Positions 33,843 through 43,515 are shown, counted from the stretch's first letter. The stretch: DNA of 64,000 nt from Streptomyces genisteinicus (GCF_014489615.1 NZ_CP060825.1:2149501-2213500), one strand, 5' to 3'. The notes: generated by a model not told the origin, from the sequence alone. A program made the numbers and translations.

Positions 33843-35507
33843 GTGACGGACGGGGAGCCGGGGGCGCCGGCCGCCCGCGGCGCCCCGCCCGGCGGTTCCC
33901 GGGACCTCTCCGGCCTCCTGGAGGCCGTCATCGGCGTCGGCAGCGAACTCGAACTCCGCCCGGCCCTCCAGCGCATCGCCGACACCGCCGCCCGGCTGAC
34001 CGGCGCGCGTTACGCGGCGCTCGGCGTGCTCGACGCGGAGGGCCTGCGGATCACCGAGCTGTTCACCCACGGACTGACCGACGAGGAACGCCGCCGGATC
34101 GGGAAGCTGCCGAGCGGTGCGGCCGGACTCGTCGGCGAACTCATCCGCAACCCCTCCCCCCTCCTCCTGGACGACCTCACCGAGGACCCCCGTTCGTGCG
34201 GGGTCCCCGGCGGGCACCCCCGGATGCGCAGCTTCCTCGGCGTCCCCGTGCGGGTCGGCGAGGAGGTGTTCGGCAACCTCTACCTGACGGAGCGCCGGGG
34301 CGGCCCGTTCGGGGACGAGGACCTGGCGCTGGTCACGGTCCTCGCGTCGCATGCCGGGATCGCCGTCGAGAACGCCCGGCTCTACGAGACGGCCCGCCGC
34401 CGGGAGCGCTGGATCGAGGGCGCGGCGGCCGTCACCACGGCGCTCCTCGCCGGCCACAGCGCCGACGACGCGCTGACGGCGGTGGCGGAGCAGGCGAGAA
34501 TCCTCGCCGGGGCGGCCGCCGGGGTGGTGCTCCAGCCGACCGGCGAGGGCGGGATGGAGATCGTCGCCGCGTCCACGCGGGACGACCCCGAGGGCCTGGT
34601 GGGGACGACGATCCTGCCCGGATCGCCGGTGCTGGTCCAACTGCTCGGCGGGGAGCCGGTCTTCGTCGAGGACTCGGCGACGGACCCGCGGATGACCACC
34701 GCGGTGCGCGGCCGCTTCGGCCCGTCGATGATGCTGCCGCTGCAGAGCGGCGGCCGTCTGATCGGCACCCTGGCGCTGCCGCGCCACCGGGGGGACCGCC
34801 CCTACACCGCCGTGGAGCAGTCGCTGGCCTCCCGGTTCGCCGCGCACGCCGCGCTCGCCCTGCTGCTGGCCGACGCCCAGCACGACCGGGAGCGCCTCGC
34901 GGTCTACGAGGACCGCGACCGGATCGCGCGGGACCTCCACGATCTCGTCGTCCAGCGGCTGTTCGCGACGGAGATGATGCTGGAGTCGACGCGCAGACGG
35001 GCCGCCGAGGAGGAGACCGCGTCGCTGATCGGGCGGGCGGTGGACGAGCTGGACTCCACGATCCAGGAGGTCCGCACGGCGATCTTCGCGCTCCAGCAGC
35101 CGCCCGCCGACGCGCCGACCACCTTCCGCGGCCGGGTGCTGCGCGAGACGCGCGGGGCCGCGGTGCTGCTGGGCTTCTCGCCGTCCGTCCGCTTCACGGG
35201 GCCCGTCGACGCCCTGGTGCGAGAGCCGCTGGAGGGCCGCCTGCTGGGCGAGCTGCGCGGCGCGCTCGCCGCGGCGCACCGCCGGGCGGGGGTGTCGCGG
35301 GTCGAGGTGGCCGTGGACGTGACGGTCCGTCTGCCGGACGGCGGGGACGGGGTCCGCCTGACGGTGCGGGACGACGGCACGGGGGAGGACGGCGACCGGG
35401 GCCCGCGGGAGGACGGTCACGGAACGCGGGAGGACGGAGACGGCACGCCGGAGGACGGCGACCGGGGCACCGTCGTCGTCTGGGAGGCACCGCTGCACGG
35501 CCGCTGA
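33843..35507 (+). CDS. Two-GAF sensor protein, HisKA_3 type, with degenerate ATPase domain
   Basis: Protein of 554 aa related to DevS/DosS. Two GAF domains (about 25-180 and 200-345) are followed by an HisKA_3 box, DRDRIARDLHDLVVQRLF, with the phosphoacceptor His. The ATPase part looks broken: where family members have E-A-L-x-N-A-x-R-H-A, this protein has RGALAAAHRRAG, lacking the Glu and Asn of the N box. After one G1-like DDGTGE the rest is replaced by short Asp/Gly/Arg repeats (EDGDRG, EDGHGT, EDGDGT). No GxGxGL box is seen. GTG 33843 lies 8 nt after the mreB-like stop. It could be a pseudo-kinase sensing gas, redox or a ligand and acting by contact. No response regulator is adjacent. Confidence 0.85.
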   Translation: MTDGEPGAPAARGAPPGGSRDLSGLLEAVIGVGSELELRPALQRIADTAARLTGARYAALGVLDAEGLRITELFTHGLTDEERRRIGKLPSGAAGLVGELIRNPSPLLLDDLTEDPRSCGVPGGHPRMRSFLGVPVRVGEEVFGNLYLTERRGGPFGDEDLALVTVLASHAGIAVENARLYETARRRERWIEGAAAVTTALLAGHSADDALTAVAEQARILAGAAAGVVLQPTGEGGMEIVAASTRDDPEGLVGTTILPGSPVLVQLLGGEPVFVEDSATDPRMTTAVRGRFGPSMMLPLQSGGRLIGTLALPRHRGDRPYTAVEQSLASRFAAHAALALLLADAQHDRERLAVYEDRDRIARDLHDLVVQRLFATEMMLESTRRRAAEEETASLIGRAVDELDSTIQEVRTAIFALQQPPADAPTTFRGRVLRETRGAAVLLGFSPSVRFTGPVDALVREPLEGRLLGELRGALAAAHRRAGVSRVEVAVDVTVRLPDGGDGVRLTVRDDGTGEDGDRGPREDGHGTREDGDGTPEDGDRGTVVVWEAPLHGR

Positions 35508-35567
35508 ACCCCGCGCGGGACTCCCTCGTACGGAGCAGTCCAGCGCGCCCGGACCAGGCCGGATGCC

Positions 35568-36791
35568 TTGACTGGGCTGGTGGACACCGTCGCGAAGCCC
35601 TCGCCCGCGCAGAGCGCGAAGCCCTCCGCCGCCGCGTACCGCAACCTGATCATGGCCACGATCGGGTTCACGCTCACCTTCTGGGCGTGGAACCTGATCT
35701 CCCCGCTCGGCGGCGCCTTCAAGGATCGTCTGGACCTCAGCTCGTTCCAGCAGTCGCTGCTGGTCGCGGTGCCCGTGCTGGTCGGGTCGCTGGGCCGTAT
35801 CCCGGCCGGCGCGCTGACCGACAAGTACGGCGCGAAGCTGATGTTCCCGCTGGTGTCCGCGCTCACCATCGTGCCGGTGCTGCTGCTGATCCCGGCCAAG
35901 AACTCGTACGCGGCGATGCTCGCGGTCGGGTTCCTGCTCGGGCTCGGCGGCACGACGTTCGCGATCGGCATCCCCCTGGTCAACTCGTGGTTCCCGCCGT
36001 CGGACCGCGGGCTCGCGCTCGGCATCTTCGGCATGGGCATGGGTGGTGTGGCGCTGTCCGGCTACTTCACCCCGCGGATCGCCGACCACGGGGTGAACCT
36101 GCCCTTCGTGGTGGTGGCCGTCGCCCTCGCCGTGTACGCCGCCCTAGCCGCGCTGCTGATCACCGACCACCCGGACCGGAAGGTGCCCACCACGACGCTC
36201 GGGCAGCGGCTGGGGCAGGCCGGACGGCTGCGGGTGACCTGGGAGCTGTCGGCGCTGTACGCGATCGGGTTCGGCGGCATCGTCGCGTTCGGCGTGTACC
36301 TGCCGACCTATCTGAAGACGTGGTACGAGCTCAGCCCCACCGACGCGGGCACCAAGGCCGCCGGATTCGCGCTGGTGACCGTCGTGTTCCGGCCGTTCGG
36401 CGGCTGGCTCTCGGACCGGGTCCATCCCGCCGTGGTGACAGCCGGCGCGCTCGGCTTCGTGGCCCTGCTGGCGATCGTGCAGGCCTTCGACCCGGAGCTG
36501 GACCCGGTCGGCACCATCGCCCTGCTGTGCATGGCGGCCGGGCTGGGCACCGCGAGCGGCAGCGTCTTCGCCCTCGTCTCGCAGGTCACCCCGCAGCCTC
36601 AGGTCGGCAGCGTCACCGGCATCGTCGGGGCGATGGGCGGCCTCGGCGGCTTCGTGCCGCCGCTGGTGATGGGCGCGATCTACAGCTCGCAGGGCTCGTA
36701 CTCCATCGGCTTCATGCTGCTGTCCGACCTGGCGCTGGCGGGCTGCGTGTACGCGTACGGGCGGATGCGCACCCTGCGGCCGAGCGCCTGA
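35568..36791 (+). CDS. MFS transporter, NarK/nitrate-nitrite type
   Basis: Twelve-helix membrane carrier of about 407 aa. It has the MFS motif GRIPAGALTDKYG after helix 2, the nitrate/nitrite-porter-like region GLGGTTFAIGIPLVNSWFP in helices 4-5 and FRPFGGWLSDRVHP in the second half. This is the pattern of NarK/NasA-type nitrate or nitrite transporters, so that is the likely substrate class. The start is unclear: TTG 35568 or GTG 35580 (VDTVAKPS); no strong ribosome site supports either. Confidence 0.86.
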   Translation: MTGLVDTVAKPSPAQSAKPSAAAYRNLIMATIGFTLTFWAWNLISPLGGAFKDRLDLSSFQQSLLVAVPVLVGSLGRIPAGALTDKYGAKLMFPLVSALTIVPVLLLIPAKNSYAAMLAVGFLLGLGGTTFAIGIPLVNSWFPPSDRGLALGIFGMGMGGVALSGYFTPRIADHGVNLPFVVVAVALAVYAALAALLITDHPDRKVPTTTLGQRLGQAGRLRVTWELSALYAIGFGGIVAFGVYLPTYLKTWYELSPTDAGTKAAGFALVTVVFRPFGGWLSDRVHPAVVTAGALGFVALLAIVQAFDPELDPVGTIALLCMAAGLGTASGSVFALVSQVTPQPQVGSVTGIVGAMGGLGGFVPPLVMGAIYSSQGSYSIGFMLLSDLALAGCVYAYGRMRTLRPSA

Positions 36792-36939
36792 GAAGCCAGA
36801 AGCGCCCGAGAACGGGCAGAGGCCCCCGCCGGGCGCCCCCTGTCTTCCCCGGGCACCCGTGCGCGCGGCCGCCCGGGCGACGATGATGCACCGGAGAGCC
36901 GCGCCCGGCGTGCGCGGCACGAGATCCGGAGGTCGACGA

Positions 36940-38397
36940 GTGAGTTCCCTCTTCCCGGCGCTGTCGGTCGCGCCCGGTGGCCCGGACCCGGTGGCTCTGC
37001 GCTTCGGCGAGCGGTCCCTGACGTACGGACAGCTGGCCGGCGCGGCCGGGGCACTGGCCGCCCGGCTGCGCCGGGACGCGGGGGCGGGGCGGGTCGCCCT
37101 GTGGGCCACCCCGGCCCTGGAGACCGCGGTCGGCGCCGTCGCGGCACTGCTGGCCGGCACCCCCGTCGTCCCGCTGAACCCGCGGACCGGGGAGCGGGAA
37201 CTGGCCCACATCCTCGGCGACAGCGCACCCGCACTGGTGCTCGCCGCACCCGGCGACCGGCTCCCGGCGGCGCTGGACGCCCTGGCCCGGGTGGACGTGG
37301 CGGTGGACGGCGAGGGGCGGCTCCCGGACACCGAGCCGGAGCCGGACGCCGCGGCGCTGGTCGTCTACACCTCGGGCACCACCGGACCGCCCAAGGGCGC
37401 CGTGCTGCCCCGGCGGGCCGTCGCCACGACCCTGGACGCGCTGGAGGACGCCTGGCAGTGGGACGCGGACGACGTCCTGGTGCACGCGCTGCCGCTGTTC
37501 CACGTGCACGGTCTGATCCTCGGCGTCCTCGGGCCGCTGCGCCGCGGCGGCGAGGTGCGGCACCTGGGCCGCTTCAGCCCCGAGGGCGTGGCCCGGGAGC
37601 TGGGCTCCGGGGGCACCATGCTCTTCGGCGTGCCGACGATGTACCACCGGATCGCCGAGTCGCTGGACGGCGACCCGGAGCTGGTCAAGTCCCTCGCGGG
37701 GGCACGGCTGCTGGTGTCCGGCTCGGCGGCGCTGCCGCTGCCCGACCACGAGCGGATCGCGGCGGCGACCGGGCGGCGGGTGATCGAGCGGTACGGCATG
37801 ACCGAGACGCTGATGAACACCAGTGTGCGCGCCGACGGCGACGCCCGGCCGGGCTCGGTCGGGGTGCCGCTGCGCGGGGTGGACCTGCGGCTCGTGGAGG
37901 AGGACGGCACCGAGATCACCGCCATGGACGGCGAGACGATCGGCGAGATCCAGGTCCGGGGCGCCCACCTGTTCACCGAGTACCTGAACCGGCCCGACGC
38001 GACGGCCGCCGCCTTCGACGGCGACTGGTTCCGCACCGGCGACATGGCGGTCCGCCCGGCGGACGGTTCGGTCCGGATCGTCGGCCGCAAGGCCACCGAC
38101 CTCATCAAGAGCGGCGGCTACAAGATCGGGGCGGGCGAGATCGAGAACGTGCTGCTCGACCACCCGGCCGTGCGCGAGGCCGCCGTGACCGGGGAACCGG
38201 ACGCGGACCTCGGGGAGCGGATCGTCGCCTGGGTGGTGGCCGCCGACCCCGCCTCGCCGCCGAGCGCCGACGACCTGACCGGACACGTCGCCGCCCAGCT
38301 CTCGCCGCACAAGCGTCCGCGCGAGGTGCGGTTCCTCGACGTCCTGCCGCGCAACGACATGGGGAAGATCATGAAGCGGGCGCTGCGCGATGGCTGA
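36940..38397 (+). CDS. matB: Malonyl-CoA synthetase (MatB type)
   Basis: Acyl-CoA synthetase of 485 aa that makes malonyl-CoA (and often methylmalonyl-CoA) from the diacid, ATP and CoA. The sequence closely follows the S. coelicolor MatB pattern: VVYTSGTTGPPKGAV (P-loop), PLFHVHGLILG, GVPTMYHRIAE, RYGMTETLMNTS and the final catalytic Lys in NDMGKIMKR. GTG 36940 follows GGAGGTCG. Its last 8 nt overlap the carboxyltransferase gene, so both are one operon, linking diacid activation with carboxylase-like chemistry for malonyl-CoA supply. Confidence 0.93.
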   Translation: MSSLFPALSVAPGGPDPVALRFGERSLTYGQLAGAAGALAARLRRDAGAGRVALWATPALETAVGAVAALLAGTPVVPLNPRTGERELAHILGDSAPALVLAAPGDRLPAALDALARVDVAVDGEGRLPDTEPEPDAAALVVYTSGTTGPPKGAVLPRRAVATTLDALEDAWQWDADDVLVHALPLFHVHGLILGVLGPLRRGGEVRHLGRFSPEGVARELGSGGTMLFGVPTMYHRIAESLDGDPELVKSLAGARLLVSGSAALPLPDHERIAAATGRRVIERYGMTETLMNTSVRADGDARPGSVGVPLRGVDLRLVEEDGTEITAMDGETIGEIQVRGAHLFTEYLNRPDATAAAFDGDWFRTGDMAVRPADGSVRIVGRKATDLIKSGGYKIGAGEIENVLLDHPAVREAAVTGEPDADLGERIVAWVVAADPASPPSADDLTGHVAAQLSPHKRPREVRFLDVLPRNDMGKIMKRALRDG

Positions 38398-39748
38398 CCC
38401 CGGAGTCCGGATCTCCGCCCGCGAGGCGATCGCCCTGGTCTGCGACACGTTCACCGAGCACGAGCTCGGCGAGGTGCCGCCGGCCGGCGACGGACCGCTG
38501 GGCTGGGAGGGCTACGGAGCGGCCCGCGACCGGGCAGCGCGCCGGACGGGCTCCGCGGAGTCCGTCGTCTACGGCGACGCGACCTGCGGCGGCGTGCCGT
38601 GCGTGGTGCTCTCCTTCGAGTTCGGTTTCCTCGGCGGCTCGCTCGGCGAGCGCACCGGGGACCGGCTGGAGGCCGCGTACGCCCTCGCGCGCGAGCACCG
38701 CCGGCCGCTGGTGTCGCTGATCGCGACGGGCGGCAGCCGGATGCAGGAGGGCATGGTCGCGCTCGGGCAGCTCCAGCGCGTGGCGCGGGCGTCCGTGCTG
38801 CTGCGCGAGGCGGGCGTCGGGCACCTCGCCGTGCTGCGCGACCCGACGACCGGCGGCGGCTGGGCGACCCTCGGCGCGGGCGCCGACGTGGTCCTCGCGC
38901 TGCCCGGGGCGCAGGTCGGCTTCGCGGGCTCGCGGGTCCGCCCGCCCGGGGCGGACCCGGCGGCATACTCGGCCGAGGGCCAGCTCGCGGCGGGACAGGT
39001 CGACGCGGTCGTGGCGGAGCACGCGCTGCGGGACACGGTCGCCTTCTGGGCCGGGGCCCTCGGCGGGGGCACGGGCGAGGCGCCGGAGGCGGCGCCCGTG
39101 CCGCGGGCGCTGGGGCCGGACGTGCGGCTGCCGCGCTCGGGCTGGGACGCCGTGCGGGCGGCCCGGGACCCGGGGCGGCCGCGGGCCGCGGCGTACCTGG
39201 ACGACTACTTCACCCGGCGCGAGCCGCTGCGCGGCGACCGGTGCGGCGGCGACGACCCCGGCATGCTCTGCGGGGTCGGGCTGCACCAGGGGCGGCCGGT
39301 GGCCTACGCGGCCCAGGCGGGCACCGCCACCCGGCCCGCCGGCTACCGGACCGCCGCCCGGCTCGTGGAGTTCGCCGGCCGGCTCGGGCTGCCGGTGCTG
39401 ACGCTGGTCGACACCCCGGGCGCGGCCAACGACGCGGAGGCGGAGCGGGCGGGCGCCGGTGCCGCCATCGCCGGCCTGTTCGGGGCGGTCGCCGCCGCGC
39501 GGACCCCCGTGACGAGCCTGCTGATCGGCGAGGGCGGTTCCGGCGGGGCGCTGGCCCTGGCCGCGCCGGGCCGGACCTGGGCCACACCGGACAGCTACTT
39601 CTCGGTGATCGCCCCGGAGTGGGCGGCCGCGATCCTCAAACGGGACCCGTCGCGTGTCGCGCACACGGCCGACCAGCTGCGGCTGCGCCCGCAGGACCTG
39701 GCCGAACTGGGCGTGATCCGGGGCATCGTGGGGCCGGCGCCGCACTGA
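38390..39748 (+). CDS. Fused acetyl/acyl-CoA carboxyltransferase (beta-alpha)
   Basis: Carboxyltransferase of 452 aa with both halves of the crotonase-fold enzyme in one chain. The first half (about 1-240) has GGSLGERTGDRLEAAYALA and ATGGSRMQEGMVAL, similar to AccD. The second half (about 265-452) has FAGRLGLPVLTLVDTPGA and GEGGSGGALALA, similar to AccA. The AccD N-terminal zinc finger is absent. Such fused enzymes transfer a carboxyl group from biotin to an acyl-CoA; a biotin carboxylase partner is not nearby. It overlaps matB by 8 nt. Confidence 0.88.
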   Translation: MADPGVRISAREAIALVCDTFTEHELGEVPPAGDGPLGWEGYGAARDRAARRTGSAESVVYGDATCGGVPCVVLSFEFGFLGGSLGERTGDRLEAAYALAREHRRPLVSLIATGGSRMQEGMVALGQLQRVARASVLLREAGVGHLAVLRDPTTGGGWATLGAGADVVLALPGAQVGFAGSRVRPPGADPAAYSAEGQLAAGQVDAVVAEHALRDTVAFWAGALGGGTGEAPEAAPVPRALGPDVRLPRSGWDAVRAARDPGRPRAAAYLDDYFTRREPLRGDRCGGDDPGMLCGVGLHQGRPVAYAAQAGTATRPAGYRTAARLVEFAGRLGLPVLTLVDTPGAANDAEAERAGAGAAIAGLFGAVAAARTPVTSLLIGEGGSGGALALAAPGRTWATPDSYFSVIAPEWAAAILKRDPSRVAHTADQLRLRPQDLAELGVIRGIVGPAPH

Positions 39749-39767
39749 ACCACAGCACGGAAGCACG

Positions 39768-39801
39768 CGAAGGGCCCGGCGCGGATGCGCCGGGCCCTTC
39801 G
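39768..39801. terminator. Bidirectional terminator between the carboxyltransferase and the subtilase
   Basis: Perfect 15-bp inverted repeat (39768-39782 with 39787-39801, loop GGAT) lying between two convergent genes. Confidence 0.9.
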
Positions 39802-39819
39802 GGGTGCGGGGTGCGGCGG

Positions 39820-42800
39820 TTACCGCACGCCCACCGCCCGGATGATCTCCTGCTTCACCGAGCCGCCGCGGTCGTCGGACGCCGAGGCGCGCACGGAGAT
39901 GTGGTCGGCGCCGGACGGGACGCGGACCGAGCCCTCCCAGGCGGCCGCCTTGCCGCGGACGCCGTCGAGTCCGACCTTCGTCCAGGTCTTCCCGTCGTCG
40001 AAGGAGACCTCCAGCGTGCCGCCGGTGATCCGGCCCGTCTTCTCCGCGCCCTCGATGTACTCGGCGAAGATGCCGAGGTCGAGCCTCTTGCCGCCACGCA
40101 CGTCACCGCGCAGATCGGTGTCGATGTCGAACCCGAGGTTGAGGAGCGGCAGATAGGTCCGGCGGTCCGAGGGGGTCTCGCCGGAGCGGAAGGTCCACTC
40201 GGAGTGGCCCTTCACGGCGAGCCGCCAGCGCTCCGGGTCGAGCGTGGTGTCGGTGACCACCCGGTACGTCCGCTCGGCCGGGTCCGCGTCCCAGTGGTTG
40301 AGGCCGGAACTCATCTTGCGGTCGATGCGTTCGCCGTCCACCCAGAGTTCGGTGAACTGCGTCATCGAGGTGTCGTTCCACACGTCGCCGAAGCCGGTGT
40401 GGTCGGGGCCGGAGTCGCCCCAGCCGGGGGTGTTGAACGCGAGGTCGTTGCCGGTGCGGGTCTGGCCCCAGCCGAGGCCGGTGCCCAGCCACGGGTGCAG
40501 CACGGGCTTGAACCAGTTGAGCTCGGAGCGGGTGCCGCCCCGGTAGGAGGGGGTGCCGCTGCGCTGCTCGATGGCGCCGGGGCCGTTGCTCATCGACTCG
40601 TGCCAGCGCTGGCCGGGGCCGGTGGACACGTAGTCGGTGCGCTCGGCCGGGAAGGCCACCTTCTCCTGGAAGCCGAAGCCGATGGGGAAGGTGTCGGTGA
40701 CCGAGTAGCGGTACTCGCCGCCGTCCGCGGGCTTCGCGGCGTGGAACTTCGTGTCCAGCACGGCGAGTTCGCGCTTGGACGGGCGGTAGGTGAGGTCGCG
40801 GTCGGGCACGCGGCCCGGGTGGCCCTGGGAGAGGTCGTAGACGTACGGGGTGTACCGCGTGCCGTCGAGCTCGACCGTGCGGGCGCGGCGGGCGGCGTCG
40901 GCCAGGAGGGCGCCGTCGGCGGCGTTCACGGTCGCCACGTGCAGCGGCCGGTCCTCGTACGCCTCGGTGCCGAACCACTGCATCAGCCGGCCGGGGGCGG
41001 CGTCGGTGACGAACAGGGCCACCGCTCCGGCGTCCTGGGCACGCTGGGCGATCTGCGCGGGAACACCGTCCCCGAGACGGACGAGGACGGCCTTGCCGCG
41101 CACGTCCTTGCCCTGGAAGCCGGCGGCCGAGCCGTCGCCGGCGTCCACGACCGCGAGCCTGCGGCGGCCGTCCAGGACGGCCGTCCCGCCCTGCGGGGTG
41201 GCCTCCGAGAGCTGCCTGCCGCCCGCGGTGACGCTGAGCACCGGCTTGCCCAGGCGCCAGACGGTCCGGTACTCGAAGGTGCCGGTGGCGGGCTTGTCGG
41301 TCGGGGCCGCGAAGATGCTGTCGTACTTCGGCGGGACCTGCACGGCGCCGCCGTAGGAGACGCCGTTCGCGTCCCGGTCGAACTCCATCAGCACCTGTCG
41401 GGTCTCGGTCCGGCGGTCGACGTCCGCCGTGAGTTCCCGCAGCTCGCGCCCGTCGAGGGTGATCTCCCGGTCGCGGTCGAGGGTGATCTCGGGGTCGGTG
41501 AGGAAGCCGAGGCCGAGCGAGTCCGCGCCGTGGCTGCCGCGCACGTCGAGGAAGGTGCTCACGGTGTACGTGCCCGGCTTGAGCCGCAGTTCCAGCGTGC
41601 CGGACTCGCCGACGGCGGCCGGGAAGGGCTCGGCGCCGGCGGCCAGCCGCTGGACGCCGAGGCCGGCGGGGGCGGGGGCGCCGTCGCGGTCCTTGACGTG
41701 GACGGTGAGGGTGTAGCGCTCCTCCTCCTTCACCAGGCCGAGGGCGGTGCGGGCGACCGTCTCGCCGCCGGCGGACGCGGTGACGCTGCCCGAGGAGTTG
41801 CCGACGGGGGCGCCGGTGCCGTCGCCGGTGACGGTGGTGGACGCCGTCGAGCGGGCGGGCACCGTGAGGCGGGAGTCCGCGACCGAGGCGACGCCCGCGG
41901 GCATGCCCTCGATCGCGAGGTCCAGGGTGACGGGGGCGTCGGTGTGGTTGGTGTACGTCACGGTCTTCGTGACGGGCTTGTTCTCCTCGTAGGGCCACGC
42001 GTAGAAGCCGAGGTCGGCGGAGCCCGTGGCGGTGACCGTGGCGCCGACGGCCGAGGGCACGTCGAGCCGGCCCGCGCCGAGCGCGTACGCCGAGGCGTCG
42101 AGGCGCTTGGACGTCGACATCAGGGCGTCCTTGAGCTGCTGCCCCGTCCAGTCGGGGTGCTTCTCGGCGAGGAGGGCGGCGACGCCCGCGACATGCGGGG
42201 TGGCCATCGAGGTGCCGCTCATCGCCTGGTAGGGGCCCTCGCCCGGGGCGAGCCCGGAGCGTGCGGCCAGGATGTCCACGCCGGGGGCGGACAGGTCGGG
42301 CTTGAGCGCGTTGTCGCCGAAGCGGGGGCCCTGGCTGGTGAAGTAGGCGGCCTCGTCGGCGGAGTCGACGGCGCCGATGGTGAGCGCGGAGTCGGCGGCG
42401 CCCGGGGAGCCGATGCTGCCGGGGGCGCCGGAGTTGCCGGCCGCGATCACGAAGAGGGCGCCGGTCTCGGCGGAGAGCGTGTTGACGGCCTGGGCCATCG
42501 GATCGGTGCCGTCCGACGCCTCGCGGGAGCCGAGGCTCATGGAGACGATCTTGGCGTCGATGTCCTTGGCGGCCCACTCCATGCCCGCGATGATCTGCGA
42601 CTCGCTGCCGGAGCCCTCGTCGCTGAGCACCTTGCCGACGGCCAGTTCGGCACCCGGGGCGACGCCCTTCTCCCGTCCGTCGGAGGCGGCGCCGCTGCCG
42701 CCGACGGTCGAGGCGACATGGGTGCCGTGCCCGTCGCGGTCGGCGACCTCCTGGCCCTCGATGAAGCTCTTCGTCTCGGCGAGACGGTCCTTGAGGTCGG

Positions 42801-43515
42801 GATGGTCCGCGTCGACGCCGGTGTCGAGGACGGCGACCTTCACCCCCTTGCCGGTCAGCCCGGCTTCCCACGCCTTCGGGGTGCCTATCTGGGCGTTGGA
42901 CTCGGCCATGTCGGCCTCGACGCGCCCGTCGAGCCACACCTGCGAGACACCGGCGCCGAACGCGGAGCGCGAGCGCCCCGAGGTGACGGAGTCCCAGAAC
43001 TCCCCGGAGGCCGCCGCCTCGACCGCCGCGCCGCCGATGCTCGGCAGTCCGCGGACCGTCTCCGCGCCGCGCGGCGCGACGGCACGGGCGCCCTTGCCCC
43101 AGGAGACGATCAGCGGCAGGCCGGCCTCGCCGTGGAGACCCTGCTCGATGAGCCCGGTCACGTCGAACAGCCGCTCGTCGAGGACCCCGGCGGCCAGGTA
43201 GGGCCGCGCCTCGTCGGGCACCACGGTGATCCGGCCGTCGGAGACCTCGCTGCGCACCGCGCCGGTGGCGCCCCGGGCGCGGTCGACCGTGACCGTCTTC
43301 CGCTCGCCGCCGAGGTCGGTGACGGTCACCTTGTCGCCGGTGATCAGGGTGACGGTGTGCGCCGCGTGGGCTGCGGCGGTGGCGGGACGGCCGGCCGCTG
43401 CGGCGGCCGGATCACGGTCCGCACCGGCGGCCAGGGCCTGTCCTGCGGGGAGCAGTACGAGCGAGAGCCCGGCGGCCATCAGCCGGGCCCGGCGCCTCGC
43501 TGGCGCTCGTGTCAT
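39820..43515 (-). CDS. Large secreted subtilisin-like protease (S8)
   Basis: Exported serine protease of 1231 aa. A signal peptide (about 1-31, LVLLPAGQALAAG) and a propeptide region (to about 190) precede the S8 domain with the triad D231 (VLDTGVDADHP), H263 (DGHGTHVAST) and S436 (SGTSMATPHVAG). A fibronectin-like region and a protease-associated insertion (around 800-850, GKAVLVRLGDGVP) lie in the long C-terminal part, which ends in beta-sandwich domains. All catalytic residues are present. The ATG at 43515 follows AGGAGAGGC. The family is common in Streptomyces and degrades extracellular protein. Confidence 0.93.
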   Translation of the reverse strand: MTRAPARRRARLMAAGLSLVLLPAGQALAAGADRDPAAAAAGRPATAAAHAAHTVTLITGDKVTVTDLGGERKTVTVDRARGATGAVRSEVSDGRITVVPDEARPYLAAGVLDERLFDVTGLIEQGLHGEAGLPLIVSWGKGARAVAPRGAETVRGLPSIGGAAVEAAASGEFWDSVTSGRSRSAFGAGVSQVWLDGRVEADMAESNAQIGTPKAWEAGLTGKGVKVAVLDTGVDADHPDLKDRLAETKSFIEGQEVADRDGHGTHVASTVGGSGAASDGREKGVAPGAELAVGKVLSDEGSGSESQIIAGMEWAAKDIDAKIVSMSLGSREASDGTDPMAQAVNTLSAETGALFVIAAGNSGAPGSIGSPGAADSALTIGAVDSADEAAYFTSQGPRFGDNALKPDLSAPGVDILAARSGLAPGEGPYQAMSGTSMATPHVAGVAALLAEKHPDWTGQQLKDALMSTSKRLDASAYALGAGRLDVPSAVGATVTATGSADLGFYAWPYEENKPVTKTVTYTNHTDAPVTLDLAIEGMPAGVASVADSRLTVPARSTASTTVTGDGTGAPVGNSSGSVTASAGGETVARTALGLVKEEERYTLTVHVKDRDGAPAPAGLGVQRLAAGAEPFPAAVGESGTLELRLKPGTYTVSTFLDVRGSHGADSLGLGFLTDPEITLDRDREITLDGRELRELTADVDRRTETRQVLMEFDRDANGVSYGGAVQVPPKYDSIFAAPTDKPATGTFEYRTVWRLGKPVLSVTAGGRQLSEATPQGGTAVLDGRRRLAVVDAGDGSAAGFQGKDVRGKAVLVRLGDGVPAQIAQRAQDAGAVALFVTDAAPGRLMQWFGTEAYEDRPLHVATVNAADGALLADAARRARTVELDGTRYTPYVYDLSQGHPGRVPDRDLTYRPSKRELAVLDTKFHAAKPADGGEYRYSVTDTFPIGFGFQEKVAFPAERTDYVSTGPGQRWHESMSNGPGAIEQRSGTPSYRGGTRSELNWFKPVLHPWLGTGLGWGQTRTGNDLAFNTPGWGDSGPDHTGFGDVWNDTSMTQFTELWVDGERIDRKMSSGLNHWDADPAERTYRVVTDTTLDPERWRLAVKGHSEWTFRSGETPSDRRTYLPLLNLGFDIDTDLRGDVRGGKRLDLGIFAEYIEGAEKTGRITGGTLEVSFDDGKTWTKVGLDGVRGKAAAWEGSVRVPSGADHISVRASASDDRGGSVKQEIIRAVGVR

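Noticed and set aside
33252..36089. Long minus-strand open frame opposite the mreB-like, GAF-kinase and MFS genes
   Set aside because: It has no recognisable domain and no ribosome site; the sense genes have full motif support.
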